DNA from: Nocardia sp. NBC_00403
GTDB taxonomy: Bacteria > Actinomycetota > Actinomycetes > Mycobacteriales > Mycobacteriaceae
Direction: 5' to 3'
Assembly (NCBI RefSeq): GCF_036046055.1
Contig: NZ_CP107939.1
Coordinates: 6,510,001 to 6,574,000, forward strand
DNA length: 64,000 bases
The notes under the pieces were generated by a model, which was not told the origin of the DNA, searched no databases, and worked only from the letters and a program-made list of their open reading frames with translations. Below are positions 55,159 to 63,483 of the stretch, in pieces. Each line of letters begins with the position of its first letter. The first letter of the stretch is position 1. The translations under genes and the position numbers were made by a program.

Positions 55159-56139
55159 CTACTGCGTCGGTATGCCCGAGCGCTTCAGCAGATGGCTGCG
55201 CAAGTGGGCGAGGATTTCGGCGCGTGCGGGCCGGGCCGCGGGGACCACTCCCGGCATGCTCAGGAAAGCGTGCACTGCTTCCGGATAGCGGGTCAGCGTT
55301 ACGTCGACTCCCGCCTGTCGCAGGCGGTCGGCATAGGCCGAAGACTGATCTTCCAGGGTGTCCAGACCCGCGGCTTGGATGAGGGCTGGGACGAGTCCCG
55401 CGAGGTTGTCACTCTCCAACGGCGAAATCGTTCGGGAGTCGAACGATTCGGGAAGCGCGATGCGCTGCACCGCGCGGCAATTGGCCGGCGTCGCGGTCGG
55501 GCTGTCCGCGTTCTCGGTGAACGAGGGGTACTCGAAGGCGCGCTCGGTCCAGTCGAGCTGCGGATTGATCAGTACCTGGGTCCGCACCGGCAGCCCGAGT
55601 TCATCCGCCCTTATCGCGGTGAGAGCAGCGAGCGTAGCTCCCGCGCTGGCACCCAGCAGGGCGATCCGAGTGGGATCGGCTTCCCACATCGGGGCCAGCT
55701 CGACGAGGCGGAGTGCAGCATCGTAGGCGTCCTCGACCTGTGCGGGCACGCGGTGCTCGGGCGCCAGCCGATAGTCGACCGAGGCGACCACGGCCGGAGT
55801 GTTGGCCGCCAGGTGACTGAGGAGCCAGTCGTCCTGGTCCGGTGCGCCGCCGATGAATCCGCCGCCGTGGAACGCGACGATCAGCGGCAGTGCCGAACCC
55901 CCCCGCTCGGGCTGGTACACGCGGACATTCAGCCGACGACCAGGGAGATCGAGGGCGTGTGTAGTGATTTGTGCGCCACGATCGGGCTTGCCGGTGACGA
56001 GCCCGACGACTGCGGACCGGCGCTTGCGGTACTGCGCTTCGCGCAATTCGATGACCTGATCCGGGATGATCGAATCCCAGTCCGGTTCGGTCATGAGTGC
56101 GGCCAGAATCCGAACTCGCAGTGGAACTTTGCCTCGCAT
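55159..56139 (-). CDS. Alpha/beta hydrolase (HSL family esterase/lipase)
   Basis: A 326-residue hydrolase from ATG 56139, with GAGGG seven bases upstream. The oxyanion hole HGGGF is at 91-95 and the nucleophile Ser165 in LGASAGAT. DYRLAPEHRVPAQVEDAYDA is the HSL block after the oxyanion hole, the acid is probably in LDTLEDQS, and His in PEAVHAFLSM. It hydrolyses esters, possibly siderophore esters given the ABC transporters directly downstream (inference). It is the first gene of the minus-strand operon and divergent from an AraC regulator. Confidence 0.88.
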   Translation of the reverse strand: MRGKVPLRVRILAALMTEPDWDSIIPDQVIELREAQYRKRRSAVVGLVTGKPDRGAQITTHALDLPGRRLNVRVYQPERGGSALPLIVAFHGGGFIGGAPDQDDWLLSHLAANTPAVVASVDYRLAPEHRVPAQVEDAYDAALRLVELAPMWEADPTRIALLGASAGATLAALTAIRADELGLPVRTQVLINPQLDWTERAFEYPSFTENADSPTATPANCRAVQRIALPESFDSRTISPLESDNLAGLVPALIQAAGLDTLEDQSSAYADRLRQAGVDVTLTRYPEAVHAFLSMPGVVPAARPARAEILAHLRSHLLKRSGIPTQ

Positions 56140-56211
56140 GATGTGCCCTCCGGCTCTTCGTGGTGCTCGTCGGCCGCTGTCTTCGTGCGGTGTAGCGCTA
56201 CCCTGGCAGCT

Positions 56212-56994
56212 GTGACCGTGGGTGCGCTTTCGGAAATATGCGGTCCGGCAAAATCGCCCGTGGTGTGGATGCGTACGGGGCATACCGGTTACATCGGGCC
56301 GGAGCTCGGTGTCGACCCGCATTCCCCCTCCGTCGCGGTGCTCAGCATCGGCCTGGACGGGCCGTTCGTTCTGGAGACCGCCGCACACGGGGACATACGC
56401 ACCGGCAGCTCGTTCGCCCCTGCCCGGGCGGTACACCGCGTCGTCGCCCCCGAGGCGTGGATTCTGCTGCTGTTCGTCGACACCGCGGGTGCGCCCGCCA
56501 CCGGCATCGCAGAGGAGATGACGGCGACCGTCGGGCCGTACGGACTCGGCCACCGACGGGAACGGGAGCTCATCGAGCTCTGCCGTGCAGATGCCGTGGA
56601 TCCGGACCGAATCTTCGCTCAGGCCATAGCCGGTCACGCACCGGCGGCCGACCCGCGGATCGAACGGGTCGCCGCCGCGATCCGCCAGGACCCGAATCGC
56701 ACCTTCCGGGCCGAGACGATCGCCGCGAATCTGGGCCTGTCCACCACTCATTTCCTCCGCTTGTTCACTCAGCAGTCCGGTACCACGTTCCGCGGGTATC
56801 AGCGGTGGACCCGCCTCATGCACGCGCTCCGGGACGTCGCGACCGGCCGCGATCTCACCTGCTCGGCCACCGACGCAGGTTTCGCCACCCCATCTCACTT
56901 CAGCGAAACCTTCCACCACATGTTCGGAATGTCCGCCAGCGGAGTGCTCCGCTCCGGTATCCGCTTCGATCTCGGAACCTCGCCTGCGCCTTGA
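56212..56994 (+). CDS. AraC-family transcriptional regulator
   Basis: A 260-residue regulator from GTG 56212 (GTG 56218 is an alternative). The C-terminal AraC domain has two helix-turn-helices: FRAETIAANLGLSTTHFLRL plus FTQQSGTTFRGYQRW, and CSATDAGFATPSHFSETFHH with MFGMSASGVL. The N-terminal 150 residues look like a beta-rich effector domain. It is divergent from the esterase/ABC operon across 72 bases, in the manner of siderophore-uptake activators such as YbtA. Confidence 0.87.
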   Translation: MTVGALSEICGPAKSPVVWMRTGHTGYIGPELGVDPHSPSVAVLSIGLDGPFVLETAAHGDIRTGSSFAPARAVHRVVAPEAWILLLFVDTAGAPATGIAEEMTATVGPYGLGHRRERELIELCRADAVDPDRIFAQAIAGHAPAADPRIERVAAAIRQDPNRTFRAETIAANLGLSTTHFLRLFTQQSGTTFRGYQRWTRLMHALRDVATGRDLTCSATDAGFATPSHFSETFHHMFGMSASGVLRSGIRFDLGTSPAP

Positions 56995-57008
56995 TATTTC
57001 GATCGTCG

Positions 57009-57182
57009 CTAATTCCGCGCGCCGCATTGGGCCGGGGCGTGGCGCAGGGCCGCGGCGAGTTCGGGGTTCTGCCGCTGGGACACCTCGGCGGACAGGATCG
57101 CCCGCGCTCCGCGGAATGTGCCGGGCCACTGGTGCGATTCGACCGACACGCCCGCTCCCAACAGGCGGTGCGCTGGCTCGTC
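57009..57182 (-). pseudogene. C-terminal remnant of an alpha/beta hydrolase
   Basis: The minus strand reads LLGAGVSVESHQWPGTFRGA then RAILSAEVSQRQNPELAAAL before a stop at 57009. This is the usual tail of HSL-type esterases, where GTFHG carries the catalytic His; here it is Arg. At 57183 it abuts a fragment of a different protein on the other strand. Confidence 0.58.
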
Positions 57183-57509
57183 GACACGGAAAAGGTGGTC
57201 CTCCCGACCACCTTGACCGAAGCGCCGCGGGAACGCACCCGCGTGGTGAACGCCCCCGCTGCCGACGTCATCGCCGAATTGAAGGCCACCGGAGCGGGCG
57301 ACATCCTCGTCAACACCAGCCCGACGATCACCAAGGCACTCCTCGCCGCGGACCTGCTCGACCGGCTGTACCTCTTGGTCTGCCCCGAGATCGCCGGAGA
57401 TGGGCAGCGACTGTTCGACGACGGCCTGCCGAGTTCGAAGTGGGCACTCACACACCAGGAGACCGGCGAGCTGGGCGAGATCGCCATGGTCTACGACCGC
57501 GCACGCTAA
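57183..57509 (+). pseudogene. C-terminal fragment of a RibD/DHFR-like reductase
   Basis: From 57183 a plus-strand frame gives TEKVVLPTTLTEAPRERTRV, AELKATGAGDILVNTSPTIT and LYLLVCPEIAGDGQRLFDDG, the C-terminal half of the RibD-C/dihydrofolate reductase-like family. The N-terminal half (the usual LFLSLDG start) is absent, and upstream sequence belongs to the opposite-strand esterase remnant. Truncated, probably inactive. Confidence 0.68.
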
Positions 57510-57718
57510 CGGCCGCGGTGTGCGGCCGTCCAGCACAGCGACTACGTCCTCACAGCCGTCAGCGGCTCGGGTTGCGGACGCAGTAGACCGCTGGTACCGC
57601 GACGGTTGCGGGCACGCCGGCATGGGCGCGCATTGCGAACGCGGACGCGCTCGCCTGGCCGGATGTCCTGCCGCACAACCGATCAGCGGCTGAGGCGGAT
57701 GTATCGAGCGGCCGGCCG
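57510..57718. other. Short intergenic stretch without features
   Basis: About 210 bases with no motif or persistent frame on either strand, between the reductase fragment and the XRE regulator. It may hold a terminator for the latter. Confidence 0.4.
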
Positions 57719-58558
57719 CTATCCGACGAGTGTCCGGCTGCCGAGCACCGTAAGTATTGCGAGGCGTTCGGCGTCCTCGGTGCCGGGCTCGGCTGTGTAG
57801 ATCATGATGCGCAGGTCGCTGCCCGCCACGGTGAGCACGTCGCAGTCCAACGTCAAGGAACCTACCTGCGGATGATCGATCGTCTTGCGGGCGGCCTCGC
57901 GGCGGCTGACAGCGCCGGAATCCCAGAGTGCGGCGAACCGGGCGCTCTCGGCGCGCAGGTCCGCGATGAGCTTTCGCAAGCGCTGGTCGGCGGGATATTG
58001 GGCGGCGGCGGTGCGCAAGTCGGTGACGAGGGCGGTTTCGTATGCGTGCATAGCCTCCGGGGTGCGACGGGCGGGGGTGCCCGAGCCGAGAAAATGTCGC
58101 CACACACCGTTGCGTTCATTGGTGTGGCGGGCCGGCGGATCGCCCATCAACGCTACGTGCGGTGGGTTGGTCAGCAGCAGCGTCCAGGATGCGTCGTAGA
58201 CAGCGACGGGTGTCCCGGTCAGGCGGTCCAATACGCGCTGGACGCTCGAGGTGATGTAGGTGGGCACGGTTTCGGGGTCCGGCAGCGCCAGCCCGGCCAG
58301 CAGGAACAGGTGCGCACGCTCGGCCGCGGACAACCGCAGGGCCCTGGCCAGCGACTCGACGACCTGTGTCGAAGGGTTGGCCGCGCGGCCTTGTTCGAGG
58401 CGGGTGACGTAGTCGACGGAGATGCCGGCCAGTAGCGCGAGCTCCTCCCTGCGCAGTCCGGGAGCGCGGCGCTGCCCACCCACGGTCAACCCGGCGGTCT
58501 CGGGTGAGACCTGATCGCGCCAGCGGCGCACCGCCTTCCCGAATTCCGCTGTCGCCAT
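57719..58558 (-). CDS. XRE-family regulator with MmyB-like ligand-binding domain
   Basis: A 279-residue protein. N-terminal helix-turn-helix GLRREELALLAGISVDYVTR with LEQGRAANPSTQVVESLARA (residues 34-75) is the signature of this actinobacterial family. The C-terminal MmyB domain has VAVYDASWTLLLTNPPHVAL and LRIMIYTAEPGTEDAERLAI. It is divergent from the SDR at 58662 (about 100 bases), a very common pairing in which the regulator represses the reductase. Confidence 0.92.
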   Translation of the reverse strand: MATAEFGKAVRRWRDQVSPETAGLTVGGQRRAPGLRREELALLAGISVDYVTRLEQGRAANPSTQVVESLARALRLSAAERAHLFLLAGLALPDPETVPTYITSSVQRVLDRLTGTPVAVYDASWTLLLTNPPHVALMGDPPARHTNERNGVWRHFLGSGTPARRTPEAMHAYETALVTDLRTAAAQYPADQRLRKLIADLRAESARFAALWDSGAVSRREAARKTIDHPQVGSLTLDCDVLTVAGSDLRIMIYTAEPGTEDAERLAILTVLGSRTLVG

Positions 58559-58661
58559 GTCCTTCAGTGTGCCCGGCCGAGCGCCGAACTGCCTGGTATC
58601 AGCAGTCCCAGGAAGACCGGACGACTGGTCGACCCCGGCTGCCCGGCGCGACTATGAAGCC

Positions 58662-59378
58662 ATGACAACGACACTGATCACCGGAGCGAACAAGGGCTTG
58701 GGCTTCGAGACCGCCCGTCGGCTCGTCGCGGCAGGCCACACCGTTTACCTCGGCAGCCGGGACGCCGAACGCGGGCGCCACGCCGCCGAACAGCTCGGTG
58801 CACGATTGGTGGTCATCGATGTCACCGATGACGCGTCCGTCGCGGCCGCGGCGAAAACGATCGAAGCCGATGGCGGTGTGGATGTGCTCGTCAACAACGC
58901 GGGCATCGCAGGCTTCGAAGGACAGACGCAGGACAAGGGCGTGGTCGGCGCCGCCGCGTTGACCGCCGACATGATGCGGCCAGTGCTGGAGACGAACGTC
59001 CTCGGTGTGGTACGCGTGACCCACGCCTTCCTGCCGTTGCTACAGCGATCCGCCGCGCCGGTCGTGGTCAACGTCAGCAGCGGCCTGGCCTCGCTGACCC
59101 GGGTCACCACCCCGGACACACCCGCACACGCATACCCGGGAGTCGCCTATCCGGTATCGAAGGCCGCAGTCAACATGATCACCGTGCAGTACGCCAAAGC
59201 GTTTCCGAACATGCGGATCAACGCGGTGGAGCCGGGCTACACCGCGACAGATCTGAACGGGCGCCTGGGCACGCAGACCGTTCAGCAGGGTGCCGAGATC
59301 ATCGTCCGCATGGCCCAGGTGCCCCCCGATGGACCCACCGGCGGCTACTTCGACACCACCGGCGCCTTGCCGTGGTAA
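58662..59378 (+). CDS. SDR-family oxidoreductase
   Basis: A 238-residue short-chain dehydrogenase from ATG 58662. Cofactor motif TGANKGLG at 7-14, NNAG at 78-81, Ser139/140 in VVVNVSSGL, Tyr163 and Lys167 in YPVSK. The C-terminus GYFDTTGALPW is typical of the carbonyl-reductase-like group often controlled by divergent XRE/MmyB regulators, as here. It reduces an unknown carbonyl compound with NADPH. Confidence 0.92.
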   Translation: MTTTLITGANKGLGFETARRLVAAGHTVYLGSRDAERGRHAAEQLGARLVVIDVTDDASVAAAAKTIEADGGVDVLVNNAGIAGFEGQTQDKGVVGAAALTADMMRPVLETNVLGVVRVTHAFLPLLQRSAAPVVVNVSSGLASLTRVTTPDTPAHAYPGVAYPVSKAAVNMITVQYAKAFPNMRINAVEPGYTATDLNGRLGTQTVQQGAEIIVRMAQVPPDGPTGGYFDTTGALPW

Positions 59379-59485
59379 CCACCGGGATCGGCGATTGACA
59401 GCAAATGCCGTACCTGCCAACGTATCGAAGGACATCGAGGTCCTGATTCGGCTGACCTCGGTATCGTCGAATCGGAGAGTGCTCG

Positions 59486-61225
59486 ATGGGGTTTCTCGAA
59501 CCCGACCTACCCGTGGTCGATATGACGGAGTGGAGCAAAGGCACTCGGAGTGCACGAATCCGTCCCATGGCCAGGCATTGGGCCGAGGTGGGTTTCGGGA
59601 CGCCGGTCGCGCTGCATTTGTTCTATGTCGGCAAGGTCGGTCTCTATATTCTCGGTGGCTGGCTGATCATGCTGTCCACCAAGGGCATCGACGGATTCAC
59701 CGATGTCGGCGACTGGTGGTCGGAGCCGATCGTCTTCCAGAAGGCTGTGCTTTACACGCTGCTGTTCGAGGTGGTCGGACTCGGTTGCGGGTTCGGTCCG
59801 CTGAACAACAGATTCTTTCCGCCGCTCGGCTCGATACTGTATTGGTTGCGGCCGAGGACAATTCGGTTGCCGCCGTGGCCCGGTCGTGTTCCGTTGACCA
59901 GTGGCACCACCCGCACCCCAGTGGATATCGCACTGTATGCGGCGTTGCTGATGACGACGTCGGTCGCATTGGTGTCCGCCGGCACCGGTCCGGTACCGGC
60001 GCTGGACACGACAGTGGGGTTGATCCCGGTGTGGCAAATCGCAGTGATCCTCGGCCTGCTTGCGGCAATCGGGTTGCGCGACAAAGTGATCTTCCTCGCG
60101 GCGCGCGGCGAGGTCTATGCCACCCTGGCAGTCACTTTTCTATTCGCCTCCACCGACACGATCGTCGCCGCGAAGGTCGTTTTCGTGGTGATCTGGATGG
60201 GCGCGGCGACCTCGAAGCTGAACAAGCACTTCCCGTTCGTGGTGTCCACGATGATGTCCAACAGCCCGGTGTTCCGGCGAAAGTCGCTCAAGCGCATGTT
60301 CTTCGAGAACTTCCCCGACGACCTGAGGCCGGGTCGGTTGTCGCGCATTTTCGCGCACGGCGGCACGGCCGTCGAGATGGGTATTCCGTTGGTGTTGTTC
60401 TTCTCGCACGGCGGCCCGCTGACGGCGGCGGCCGCGGTCGTGATGGTGGGATTCCACCTGGTGATTCTGACGGCCGTCCCCATGGGGGTGCCGTTGGAAT
60501 GGAACGTCTTCATGATCTTCGGTGTGCTGGTGTTGTTTGTCGCGCACGCCGATCTCGGTCTCGGCAGCCTGAACAACCCCGCGCCGGTGGCGCTGCTGTT
60601 CATCGTGATCGCGGGCATTGTGATCGCCGGGAACCTGTTCCCGCGCACAATCTCGTTCCTGCCCGGCATGCGGTACTACGCAGGCAACTGGGATACGACG
60701 ATGTGGTGCATCAAACCCTCGGCCGCGGAAAAGATCAGCCGCGGCATCGTGGCGATCGCCAGTATGCCGCAAGCCCAGTTGGAGCGGTTCTACGGGAAGG
60801 ACCGGGCCCAGATTCCGATGTTCATGGGATATGCCTTCCGCGCCATGAACACCCACGGCCGCGCGCTGTTCACCCTGGTTCATCGAGCCATGCCCGCCGG
60901 CCGTGAGGGCGAGTACACACTCACCGACGGTGAGCGCATCTGCAGCACCGCGGTCGGCTGGAACTTCGGCGACGGACACATGCACAACGAGCAACTCATC
61001 GCCGCGATGCAGCAGCGTTGCCACTTCGACCCCGGCGAAGTACGCGTCGTTCTGCTCGACGCCCAGCCGATCCACAAGCAGACTCAGGAATACCGTCTTG
61101 TCGACGCCGCGACCGGCGAATTCGAGCGCGGCGTGGTGCATGTCGCGGACATGGTGACCCGCCAGCCGTGGGCCGACGATGTGCCCGTGCACGTACACCG
61201 TGGCAACCAGAACGACTTCGCCTGA
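59486..61225 (+). CDS. DUF3556 transmembrane protein
   Basis: A 579-residue protein with about ten predicted helices in residues 35-420 (for instance LHLFYVGKVGLYILGGWLIM, YTLLFEVVGLGCGFGPLNNR, VAKVVFVVIWMGAATSKLNK) and a soluble C-terminal 160 residues with AEKISRGIVAIASMPQAQLE and TAVGWNFGDGHMHNEQLI. The family is confined mainly to mycolic-acid actinobacteria. Function is unknown; an envelope lipid role is plausible. Start ATG 59486 begins MGFLEPDLPVVD, the usual DUF3556 N-terminus. Confidence 0.88.
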   Translation: MGFLEPDLPVVDMTEWSKGTRSARIRPMARHWAEVGFGTPVALHLFYVGKVGLYILGGWLIMLSTKGIDGFTDVGDWWSEPIVFQKAVLYTLLFEVVGLGCGFGPLNNRFFPPLGSILYWLRPRTIRLPPWPGRVPLTSGTTRTPVDIALYAALLMTTSVALVSAGTGPVPALDTTVGLIPVWQIAVILGLLAAIGLRDKVIFLAARGEVYATLAVTFLFASTDTIVAAKVVFVVIWMGAATSKLNKHFPFVVSTMMSNSPVFRRKSLKRMFFENFPDDLRPGRLSRIFAHGGTAVEMGIPLVLFFSHGGPLTAAAAVVMVGFHLVILTAVPMGVPLEWNVFMIFGVLVLFVAHADLGLGSLNNPAPVALLFIVIAGIVIAGNLFPRTISFLPGMRYYAGNWDTTMWCIKPSAAEKISRGIVAIASMPQAQLERFYGKDRAQIPMFMGYAFRAMNTHGRALFTLVHRAMPAGREGEYTLTDGERICSTAVGWNFGDGHMHNEQLIAAMQQRCHFDPGEVRVVLLDAQPIHKQTQEYRLVDAATGEFERGVVHVADMVTRQPWADDVPVHVHRGNQNDFA

Positions 61226-61276
61226 TGGCGGCCACGATGACAACAGCGTGATACTTCGGGACATGGAGTCCGTTTC

Positions 61277-61456
61277 ATGATCGACGTGGATCTGGCACGA
61301 AATCCGCGCACCGCGCCGCGGGATGTGCTGGCCATGGCCACGCCCGGTTTCTGGCGGATGGAGGTCCACACCGCTCCAGCAGCGGGTAACCGCCCGACGG
61401 TCAACGACGGGATGCCGTCCGGCGCAATCAATCAGCCCGGTCCTGATCGCCGATAG
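61277..61456 (+). CDS. Possible short ORF, unrecognised
   Basis: A 59-codon frame from ATG 61277 (MIDVDLARNPRTAPRDVLAM...) ending at 61456. Composition is reasonable for 30 residues, then turns Gly/Pro-rich. No ribosome site or family. More likely noncoding. The rest of 61226-61490 contains the leader of the Nudix gene. Confidence 0.2.
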   Translation: MIDVDLARNPRTAPRDVLAMATPGFWRMEVHTAPAAGNRPTVNDGMPSGAINQPGPDRR

Positions 61457-61490
61457 CGGGCACCATCGAGCGCGGTTTACTGTCGAAACC

Positions 61491-61964
61491 ATGGCGACCC
61501 CCGACTTCATTCACACCATCCGGGCCGACGCGGGCAAGCAGCTGTTGTGGTTGCCCGGTGTCAGCGCTGTTGTCTTCGATGACGAGGACAGGGTGCTGTT
61601 GGGGCAGCGGGCCGACACCGGCACGTGGGCGGTCCTTGCAGGGATGCCGGACCCGGGCGAGCAGCCAGCGGCGTGCGCGGTTCGAGAAGTGTACGAGGAG
61701 ACCGCCATTCGTTGCGTCGCCGAGCGTATCGTGATCGTCCGCGCCATGCCGCCGCACACCTACCCGAATGGCGACATCTGTCAGTTCATGGACATCACGA
61801 TCCGGTGCCGCGCCGTCGGCGGCACGGCGCGGGTCAACGACGACGAGTCGCTCGCGGTCGCCTGGTTCGACGTGTCCGCATTGCCGGAACTGCCCGAGCA
61901 CGATCTGCTGCGCATCGAGCGGGCACTGTCCGATGGGCCGGTGTGGTTCGAACCGGCACCCTGA
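61491..61964 (+). CDS. Nudix hydrolase
   Basis: A 157-residue protein from ATG 61491. The Nudix box reads G-MPDPG-E-QPAACAV-REVYEETAI: all metal-binding Glu residues are present, but the usual final Gly is Ala. LPGVSAVVFDDEDRVLLGQR before it is the typical family start. It cleaves a nucleoside diphosphate-linked substrate. Length is normal. It is convergent with the TetR gene, 14 bases apart. Confidence 0.9.
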   Translation: MATPDFIHTIRADAGKQLLWLPGVSAVVFDDEDRVLLGQRADTGTWAVLAGMPDPGEQPAACAVREVYEETAIRCVAERIVIVRAMPPHTYPNGDICQFMDITIRCRAVGGTARVNDDESLAVAWFDVSALPELPEHDLLRIERALSDGPVWFEPAP

Positions 61965-61978
61965 ACGCGGGTCGTCGA

Positions 61979-62557
61979 TCAGTGTGCGGCGGCAGCCCCG
62001 TGCAGTACGAGATCGACTGCGCCGCTGAGGTAATCCGACGACATGGGCTGATCACGGAGCAGAATTCGGAACCAGATCGCGCCGGCCAGCAGGTCCATGA
62101 TCATCGCCGGATCCGCCGTCGCCGGCAGTTCGGCACGGGCGATCGCGCGCTGGAACATCGGCTGCTCGCGGGTGAGGCGTTCGGCAAAGAACGTGTGCGC
62201 CACCGCAGCCAGCTCCGGCCTGCGGGGTGCCGCGGCGAGAACGGTGGCGACGATCGGTGCGGTCCGTTCTCCGGTCAGCAGTTGGGTGATCTCCCGGGCC
62301 AGCGCGAGGAGGTCGCCGCGCAGGCTGCCGGTGTCCGGCATCGCGAAGGCGAGCAGGTCGGAGTGGACCAGCGCGGCGGCCAGCACCGCATCCTTGGACG
62401 GCCACCACCGGTAGATGGTGGTCTTGTTGACGCCGGAGCGGCTTGCGATGGATTCGATGGTCAGACCGTCATAGCCCTGTTCGGCCAGTAGCTCGAGGGT
62501 CGCGGCAAAAATCGCCGACGCTTGCCGTGGCCCTCCCCGGGCGCGTTCTTCGCTCAC
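61979..62557 (-). CDS. TetR-family transcriptional repressor
   Basis: A 192-residue regulator, starting at GTG 62557 (VSEERARGGPRQAS). The upstream ATG 62590 would start inside the operator palindrome and is rejected. The N-terminal helix-turn-helix is TIESIASRSGVNKTTIYRWW with PSKDAVLAAAL. The C-terminal domain with LTGERTAPIVATVLAAAPRR is TetR_C-like. It is divergent from an alpha/beta hydrolase and very probably binds the two palindromes in between. Confidence 0.9.
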   Translation of the reverse strand: MSEERARGGPRQASAIFAATLELLAEQGYDGLTIESIASRSGVNKTTIYRWWPSKDAVLAAALVHSDLLAFAMPDTGSLRGDLLALAREITQLLTGERTAPIVATVLAAAPRRPELAAVAHTFFAERLTREQPMFQRAIARAELPATADPAMIMDLLAGAIWFRILLRDQPMSSDYLSGAVDLVLHGAAAAH

Positions 62558-62569
62558 CCCGCCAGGATA

Positions 62570-62587
62570 CAACGCAACGTTGCGTTG
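62570..62587. promoter_or_regulatory. TetR operator copy 1: perfect 18-base palindrome
   Basis: CAACGCAACGTTGCGTTG is perfectly self-complementary. It lies 12 bases upstream of the TetR GTG. An identical copy is at 62625-62642, 55 bases away centre to centre. Position and symmetry are those of a TetR-family autoregulatory operator. Confidence 0.85.
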
Positions 62588-62610
62588 CATCTAGCATCGG
62601 TATATCTTCA

Positions 62611-62642
62611 AACGCAACGCAACGCAACGCAACGTTGCGTTG
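62611..62642. promoter_or_regulatory. TetR operator copy 2 with a run of AACGC repeats
   Basis: Four tandem AACGC units (62611-62630) run directly into AACGTTGCGTTG; bases 62625-62642 repeat the same 18-base palindrome. The site is 16 bases before the hydrolase ATG and probably overlaps the hydrolase leader. The repeated half-site units could act as extra weak binding registers. Confidence 0.8.
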
Positions 62643-62658
62643 TCGATAGGAGCGTGGA

Positions 62659-63375
62659 ATGAGCTTTCCCTTGGTATTCGTGCACGGCATTCGGCTGAGC
62701 GGTACCTCATGGTCGGTAGTACGCGAGCAGCTCGGCGCGCACCCCTCGGCGGCAGTCGACCTGCCTGGGCACGGTGCGCGGCGCGGCGAACGGTTCACGC
62801 TGGCCGCCGCCATCGACGCAGTCGCCGAAGCGGTGGACAACGTCGGCGGCCACGCCGTGGTGGTCGGGCATTCGCTGGGCGGATACGTGAGCATCGCCGC
62901 AGCGGCCCGGCATCCAGAGCGAGTGGCCGGGCTGGTGGTCGCCGGGGCAACCTGCGTGCCGAACCGCGGCTTCACGGCTCCGTTCACGCTGATGCATCGC
63001 GTGCTCTCGCGGCAATCCGACGGCGGCGAACGGGCCAGCGGCCGCCTCTTCGACTCGGTGCTCCCACCGCGGGTGGCCGAAGCGATCAAACACGGTGGGA
63101 TTGCCACCGAAGTCATCCCTGACGTGGTCCGAGAAAGCCGGCATTTCGACCCGCTCACCAACCTCGCCGAGTACCCCGGCCCGCTCTGGCTGATCAACGG
63201 CAGTCGCGATCACTTCCGCACCCACGAACGGCGATTCCTTGCCGCGAGCACCGACGGCCGACTACTCATCACGCCGCGGGCAGGTCACTACTTCCCCCTG
63301 GCCCAGCCGACCGAGTTCGCGCAGTGCGTCCTCGACATCTCCTACGCGGTGGCCGGACACCACAGCAGTCGGTGA
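62659..63375 (+). CDS. Alpha/beta hydrolase
   Basis: A 238-residue hydrolase. VFVHGIRLSGTSWSVVREQL forms the oxyanion region, GHSLGG (Ser72) is the nucleophile elbow, the acid is likely in NGSRDHFRTHE, and His in RAGHYFPLAQPTEF. It belongs to the small lactonase/haloperoxidase-like branch. The substrate is unknown; since the gene is divergent from a TetR repressor with two operators in the shared promoter, it is probably induced by its own substrate. GATAGGAGCG precedes ATG by eight bases. Confidence 0.9.
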   Translation: MSFPLVFVHGIRLSGTSWSVVREQLGAHPSAAVDLPGHGARRGERFTLAAAIDAVAEAVDNVGGHAVVVGHSLGGYVSIAAAARHPERVAGLVVAGATCVPNRGFTAPFTLMHRVLSRQSDGGERASGRLFDSVLPPRVAEAIKHGGIATEVIPDVVRESRHFDPLTNLAEYPGPLWLINGSRDHFRTHERRFLAASTDGRLLITPRAGHYFPLAQPTEFAQCVLDISYAVAGHHSSR

Positions 63376-63483
63376 AGCCCGGCGGAAACTCCGAGGTGCG
63401 CGCCGATGCAAGGGAAGGGGTCCGCCGCTTCGTACGCTGGTTCCGGTTGATCACGTACCGCTTCGATGGAGAAGGGGCTACAC

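Noticed and set aside
55144..56211. Long N-terminal extension of the AraC gene
   Set aside because: It is antisense to the esterase and has no domain pattern; the real start is GTG 56212 or 56218.
62611..62630. AACGC tandem repeats as a possible CRISPR or satellite
   Set aside because: Units are five bases without spacers and form part of the TetR operator.
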